Assembly (NCBI GenBank): GCA_003446975.1
Contig: DMAP01000215.1
Location: forward strand, 1 to 17,530
Origin: Clostridiales bacterium
GTDB taxonomy: Bacteria; Bacillota; Clostridia; Tissierellales; Dethiosulfatibacteraceae
Direction of reading: 5' to 3'
Length of the DNA: 17,530 nt
This document shows positions 14,378-17,530 of the stretch, piece after piece (position 1 is the stretch's first letter; each line of letters begins with the position of its first letter). The translations under genes were made by a program, and so were the position numbers. The notes below the pieces were generated by a model. The model was not told the DNA's origin, ran no database searches, and saw only the letters and a program-made list of their open reading frames with translations.

Positions 14378-14413
14378 AACTGAACCTGATTTTTAAAACC
14401 ACATGGTTCAGTT
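14378..14413. repeat. Perfect inverted repeat upstream of the PTS promoter
   Basis: AACTGAACC (14378-14386) and GGTTCAGTT (14405-14413) are exact reverse complements around an 18-bp spacer. The place upstream of the operon promoter would suit a regulator site; no T run follows, so it is not a typical terminator. Confidence 0.45.
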
Positions 14414-14496
14414 ATCGTACTTTGTAGAAGATTGGAAAACAATCCCAAACCAGATAAACTACAAGGAATCCTCGATAAATAATGTCCCTTGAAATA

Positions 14497-14549
14497 AAAC
14501 CATTCCCTCACCCATTCTGTAAAACGGGGTTTTGGAAATGGTTTTTCTA
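14497..14549. terminator. Near-perfect inverted repeat with T run after chbG copy 2
   Basis: AAACCATTCC (14497-14506) and GGAAATGGTTT (14534-14544) pair with one bulged base, and T residues follow on the plus strand (14542-14546). On the minus strand it lies 43 bp beyond the stop codon of chbG copy 2, followed by TTTTATTTC, so it may end that transcript. Confidence 0.45.
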
Positions 14550-14587
14550 TCCTTTTTTATAGAGCGGATTTTTATATTTTGTTTTTC

Positions 14588-15382
14588 CTACTTTTTATAT
14601 AGGGCCCCGAAATCTACCAATTCAATATTATTATCTTCCAACCATTTTTTAACTAGCGGATCGGTTAATAATTGTAGATCCCTCACACGTGGAATTGTTA
14701 ATGATGAATTATCAATTACATAAGCATCCAAATAACCAGGGTGAAAATGGAGGATATTATATTCATGAGGGCTTGATAGGATCCCGCAAATATCATCCAT
14801 AAACATTTCTGCTGTTATGCCTGTATGCAGCGCTTTCATATAGGCTTCATTTGTCATGATCAATTCATGTCCATAGTACAATAGCTCGCTTTCCTTTTCT
14901 TGCCACATACCATGGATTTTATATTCATTCATCACTTCCAAACCCGCTTGCCAGGTATTCTTATTACCAGCTGAATGAGGTTCGATGTGATTCGGGTGCT
15001 GTCCGGTTAGTTCTTTATGTCTCTCCAGTTGAGCGATGGTCTCCCTTTTAGCATCTTCATACGTAACCACCACTTCTCCTACACATTTTGTGTCATTTGG
15101 ATTCTCTGATTTCCACATTCTGGATTTATAAAAGAATCCTTTTTCATCGACCATGCTGCTTACATTATTGGAAACCGGTTTACCCTGCACGAAATTGATA
15201 TGTGCAGCTAGTGGTGCCTCGGGACATTCTTTATCTCTTAGTTTTACGGCAAATTCTGCCGTATCCATATTGCTCATCAAAGAAAGAACTGTAACAATTC
15301 CTTCTTTATATGCCTTGATCGCGCCAATGCTGTACGCCTCACTTAATCCGAAATCATCTGCAACAACAATTAACTTTTTCAT
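14588..15382 (-). CDS. ChbG/YdjC-family carbohydrate deacetylase, copy 2
   Basis: 264 residues from the ATG at 15382. AAAGGAG stands ahead of this ATG, and the protein then begins directly with MKKLIVVADDFG, the usual family start; a longer frame to 15421 lacks a ribosome binding site. Metal ligands are present: Asp9 and Asp10, His61 in AHINFVQGKP, His132 and His136 in NHIEPHSAG, and the HFHPGYLD motif at 212-219. The end RVRDLQLLTDPLVKKWLEDN is typical. Unlike copy 1 it keeps the metal-binding histidine at 61. It is a single-gene transcript with its own promoter and a copy of the shared operator, so it should be co-regulated with the PTS. Substrate is probably an N-acetylated, phosphorylated sugar. 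Confidence 0.92.
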   Translation of the reverse strand: MKKLIVVADDFGLSEAYSIGAIKAYKEGIVTVLSLMSNMDTAEFAVKLRDKECPEAPLAAHINFVQGKPVSNNVSSMVDEKGFFYKSRMWKSENPNDTKCVGEVVVTYEDAKRETIAQLERHKELTGQHPNHIEPHSAGNKNTWQAGLEVMNEYKIHGMWQEKESELLYYGHELIMTNEAYMKALHTGITAEMFMDDICGILSSPHEYNILHFHPGYLDAYVIDNSSLTIPRVRDLQLLTDPLVKKWLEDNNIELVDFGALYKK

Positions 15383-15486
15383 CGGTTCTCCTTTGTTTTT
15401 CTCATCCTTATAGTGGTCCATTACTGTCTCATTGCAATTTTTGAAATGGCGAGATTATGTTCCTGTAAATATTGCAAAAATATATA

Positions 15487-15510
15487 AATGAGCGTTTGTT
15501 TATTATTATA
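15487..15510 (-). promoter_or_regulatory. Promoter -10 box and TetR-type operator of chbG copy 2
   Basis: On the minus strand TATAAT (15505-15510) is followed at once by the operator copy at 15487-15504 (AATGAGCGTTTGTTTATT on the plus strand). The operator thus covers the start site, the same geometry as at 5222-5246. The -35 hexamer is poor. Confidence 0.6.
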
Positions 15511-15613
15511 ATAAGAAAAAGAAATTTCGAGAATAAAACTATCGTAATTGAAATCACTTACAGGCAGTCTTACACTACCCATTCACCTGCCTCAATCTCG
15601 ATATGTACGTTAG

Positions 15614-15685
15614 CATAACGCTTCAGAACGATTCGACGCCATGATAGTGCTGGCCTTGGAAACCGCTGCCGCGCTGGTCAATTAA
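15614..15685 (+). pseudogene. deoD: 3' relic of a second deoD gene
   Basis: The frame ending at TAA 15683-15685 reads FDAMIVLALETAAALVN. The intact DeoD at 4363-5097 ends FDDMMVLALETAAKLVD. Over the last 55 bases the two agree at about 45 positions, and most differences are third-codon changes, so the lost gene had evolved as a functional protein. Further upstream CAGAACGATTC matches CAAAATGCCTTC if one base is deleted, indicating a frameshift, and then similarity ends. No start codon or rest of the gene is present. The relic has the same orientation as the intact deoD and is followed by its own terminator. Confidence 0.8.
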
Positions 15686-15704
15686 TTAAAATTCATTCAA
15701 AAGA

Positions 15705-15730
15705 AAAACAACCCCTTACGGGGTTGTTTT
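15705..15730. terminator. Rho-independent terminator after the deoD relic
   Basis: AAAACAACCCC and GGGGTTGTTTT form a perfect 11-bp stem around the loop TTAC, with an A run before and T run after, so it works in both directions. It lies 19 bp past the relic's stop codon and also downstream of the minus-strand glucose-type IIA gene. Confidence 0.9.
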
Positions 15731-15800
15731 GTTTAATTATTTTTTTTCACAGGATAAATATCCCATTCTTTCGGAATACACTCAAGTAATGTGACCTCAG

Positions 15801-16343
15801 CTAGTCCTTCGCAAAGGTAACTTTTAAAAGAGGTGCGCTGCGTTCTATTGCACCAGAATTCACAGGCAGAACATCGGCAAATTCCCTGGTGTTCATCACA
15901 ACAATGACAATTACAGCAGCGTGTCCGGCTGCCTGAATGGCCTCTTTATCAAAATCCAGCAGTATATCGCCACACTTGACCTTTTGGCCCACAGTTACTT
16001 TTGGGATAAAGCCTGCACCGTTCATCTCTACTGTATCCATACCTACATGGATGAGCAGCTCGATACCGTCATCACTCGTTACACCTACAGCATGGCGTGT
16101 CTTTGGAACCAGCGACACCGTACCATTAAAAGGCGCGTAAATCCGCTCCTCTGCCGGTTCAATACCGCATCCCTTACCTAAAACACCTTTGGAAAACACA
16201 GGGTCGGGGATCTGTTCAAGGGGGACATATACGCCTTGAACAGGGTTATAAATCATTCCCGGTTCGGTCTCGATGAATTTTTTGGTTGTGAATAACTCTT
16301 TTAAGATACCCAAAGTATTATCAGCCTTTCTAAATACCTTCAC
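15801..16343 (-). CDS. PTS glucose-type IIA component
   Basis: 180 residues. The single domain from about residue 30 on is the glucose/sucrose-type IIA fold, which takes phosphate from HPr. The signature TRHAVGVTSDDGIELLIHVGMDTV contains both active-site histidines, His84 and the phosphorylated His99. The motif PFNGTVSLV (71-79) and DPVFSKGVLGKGCGI precede it. The start is GTG at 16341-16343, with no clear ribosome binding site; an in-frame stop lies four codons upstream. About 29 N-terminal residues before the domain are unusual. The gene follows the 6-phospho-beta-glucosidase by 23 bp on the same strand, so it probably feeds a beta-glucoside PTS whose IIBC is outside the window. Confidence 0.9.
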   Translation of the reverse strand: MKVFRKADNTLGILKELFTTKKFIETEPGMIYNPVQGVYVPLEQIPDPVFSKGVLGKGCGIEPAEERIYAPFNGTVSLVPKTRHAVGVTSDDGIELLIHVGMDTVEMNGAGFIPKVTVGQKVKCGDILLDFDKEAIQAAGHAAVIVIVVMNTREFADVLPVNSGAIERSAPLLKVTFAKD

Positions 16344-16366
16344 TATTTCAATAAGTCAAACAATTA

Positions 16367-17530
16367 TTAATTATCGATGATTCCAGCGTTTGTTGCAATG
16401 CATTTCTGATACCAAAAAAAAGAATCTTTGCGCAGACGCTCATTTGTACCGTTGCCATAATCATCTCTATCCACATAAATCACGCCGTACCTTTTGCTCA
16501 TTTCCATGGTGCCGCAAGATACGATATCAATGAATCCCCACATCGTATATCCGATCAAATCCACACCATCTTGAATGGCTTCACCCATCTGTTGGAAATG
16601 GCGGCGTAGATAATCGATGCGGTAGTCGTCATGGATCCGGCCATCCGCATCTGGCATGTCCGTAGCACCGATGCCATTTTCAGCTACGAAAACAGGTAAT
16701 TGATAGCGGTCGTACATCTGATTAAGTGAAATCCGCAAGCCAATTGGGTCAATCTGCCAATCCCATTCACTGGTCGGCAAATATGGGTTCTTCTTTCCGG
16801 ATAACAGATTTCCGCTGGTAACTTCATAATTCGGATCATCGGACGAGATCATCGACATGTAATAGCTGAATGCCAAATAATCCACCGTGTTCTCTGCCAA
16901 AATTCTATCGTCATCCGGCTCTTTTTCAATATAAATATCCAGTTCTTTAAACATCCGTTCCGCATAGGGAGGATATTTACCGCGCGCCATCACATCCGTA
17001 TAAAAATAGTTCTTATAATTCTCATCGAGGATAGTCTGCATCACATCTTCGGGTTTACAGGTGGCCGGATAAGAGGTAAAACGTGCAATCATCCCACCCA
17101 CCATGCTATTAGGCAGAATTTCATGCGCCGCTTTTACAGCCAAAGCATTTGCAAGGAATTGGTGATGAGTGCATTGAAAAATAGCCTGATCGTAGTGCGC
17201 TTCCTGATCCTTGATAAGGCAGCAGCCATTCCACGGATTAAAGCGTGCATTATTGATTTCATTGAACGGCAGCCAAAAATCCACGCAATGGCCTAATTCA
17301 CGGTAGAGTGTAGTGGCATAGCGTACATAATACTTCACTGTTTCACGGCTTTTCCAACCGCCATATTTTGTAACCAGGTTTACAGGGATGTTGTAATGTA
17401 AAATCGTGGCAAAAACTTTCATGCCCAACTTTTGACACTCTTCAAACAGTTCCTTATAAAAAGCCAGGCCTTCCGGATTTGGCTGCGCATCGTCGCCATT
17501 TGGATAAATGCGCGCCCAATTGATTGAAGT
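16367..17530 (-). CDS. 6-phospho-beta-glucosidase, glycoside hydrolase family 1 (5' part missing)
   Basis: The frame is open to the right edge of the window, giving 387 residues of a protein normally about 460-480 long; the first part is outside. It hydrolyses phosphorylated beta-glucosides such as cellobiose- or arbutin-6-phosphate in the cytoplasm. The visible part starts with TSINWARIYPNGDDAQ, a GH1 pattern, has PFNEINN with the acid/base Glu91 (fragment numbering) and FVAENGIG with the nucleophile Glu284. The phosphate-binding set of BglA-type enzymes, Ser338, Lys346 and Tyr348 in the segment SCGTMEMSKRYGVIYVD, is present, which separates it from plain beta-glucosidases. It is followed closely by the glucose-type PTS IIA gene. 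Confidence 0.93.
   Translation of the reverse strand, partial: TSINWARIYPNGDDAQPNPEGLAFYKELFEECQKLGMKVFATILHYNIPVNLVTKYGGWKSRETVKYYVRYATTLYRELGHCVDFWLPFNEINNARFNPWNGCCLIKDQEAHYDQAIFQCTHHQFLANALAVKAAHEILPNSMVGGMIARFTSYPATCKPEDVMQTILDENYKNYFYTDVMARGKYPPYAERMFKELDIYIEKEPDDDRILAENTVDYLAFSYYMSMISSDDPNYEVTSGNLLSGKKNPYLPTSEWDWQIDPIGLRISLNQMYDRYQLPVFVAENGIGATDMPDADGRIHDDYRIDYLRRHFQQMGEAIQDGVDLIGYTMWGFIDIVSCGTMEMSKRYGVIYVDRDDYGNGTNERLRKDSFFWYQKCIATNAGIIDN

Larger units (their letters stand above)
14085..14587. other. 503-bp intergenic control region of the mannose-family PTS operon
   Basis: The gap holds, from the IIA side, an AT-rich leader of about 150 bp, a second perfect Shine-Dalgarno sequence AAGGAGGTG at 14164-14172 without a nearby usable start, the operator at 14210-14227 and the promoter at 14239-14267. 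Further on are two inverted repeats (14378-14413 and 14497-14544). No gene is visible on either strand. A six-codon ORF (14123-14140) in the leader is too short to interpret. Confidence 0.6.

Noticed and set aside
15737..15795. Minus-strand frame ending with ECIPKEWDIYPVKKNN after the glucose-type IIA gene
   Set aside because: It looks coding-like, but it has no start codon, overlaps the end of the IIA gene in another frame and is only about 20 codons long; it could be chance.

Overview
The window is bacterial and of moderate-to-low GC. It has a complete sugar phosphotransferase (PTS) gene set and an aerotolerance-neutral, fermentative gene complement. The DUF4230 protein, the small 'VGHRG' membrane protein and the dodecin would fit an anaerobic Chloroflexota (Anaerolineae) genome. 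A Bacillota host cannot be excluded from sequence alone, so the taxonomic assignment is a guess.

Left part (1-5150), composition fairly balanced: the last 27 codons of a membrane protein; a bidirectional terminator; a hipB-hipA toxin-antitoxin pair on the minus strand, behind an AT-rich region with four operator-like palindromes; a DUF4230 membrane-anchored protein; a dodecin with a good sigma-70 promoter; a small two-helix membrane protein; and deoD (purine nucleoside phosphorylase) with its terminator. Several short coding-looking stretches in the gaps look like gene debris.

Middle part (about 5150-15610), visibly richer in AT, is a carbohydrate block. It holds a lactose/cellobiose-type PTS IIA, a TetR regulator, a divergent HPr, an MFS transporter, and a minus-strand operon reading IIA-IIB-IIC-IID (mannose family), a membrane protein resembling an inactivated M28 peptidase, a ChbG/YdjC deacetylase and nagA. 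A second ChbG/YdjC deacetylase lies upstream with its own promoter. Three promoters in the block carry the same 18-bp imperfect palindrome (5229, 14210, 15487). I infer these are the TetR operators and that the block is one regulon. The likely job is uptake and phosphorylation of an N-acetylated amino sugar or disaccharide, then deacetylation by ChbG and NagA.

Right part (15610-17530): a decayed 3' end of a second deoD with its own terminator, then a glucose-type PTS IIA and a 6-phospho-beta-glucosidase of family GH1, both on the minus strand; the glucosidase runs off the window. The carbohydrate block therefore sits between an intact deoD and the 3' relic of another deoD in the same orientation, which suggests insertion, or a deletion in a former tandem pair. 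No integrase, tRNA, rRNA, CRISPR or insertion sequence is visible.
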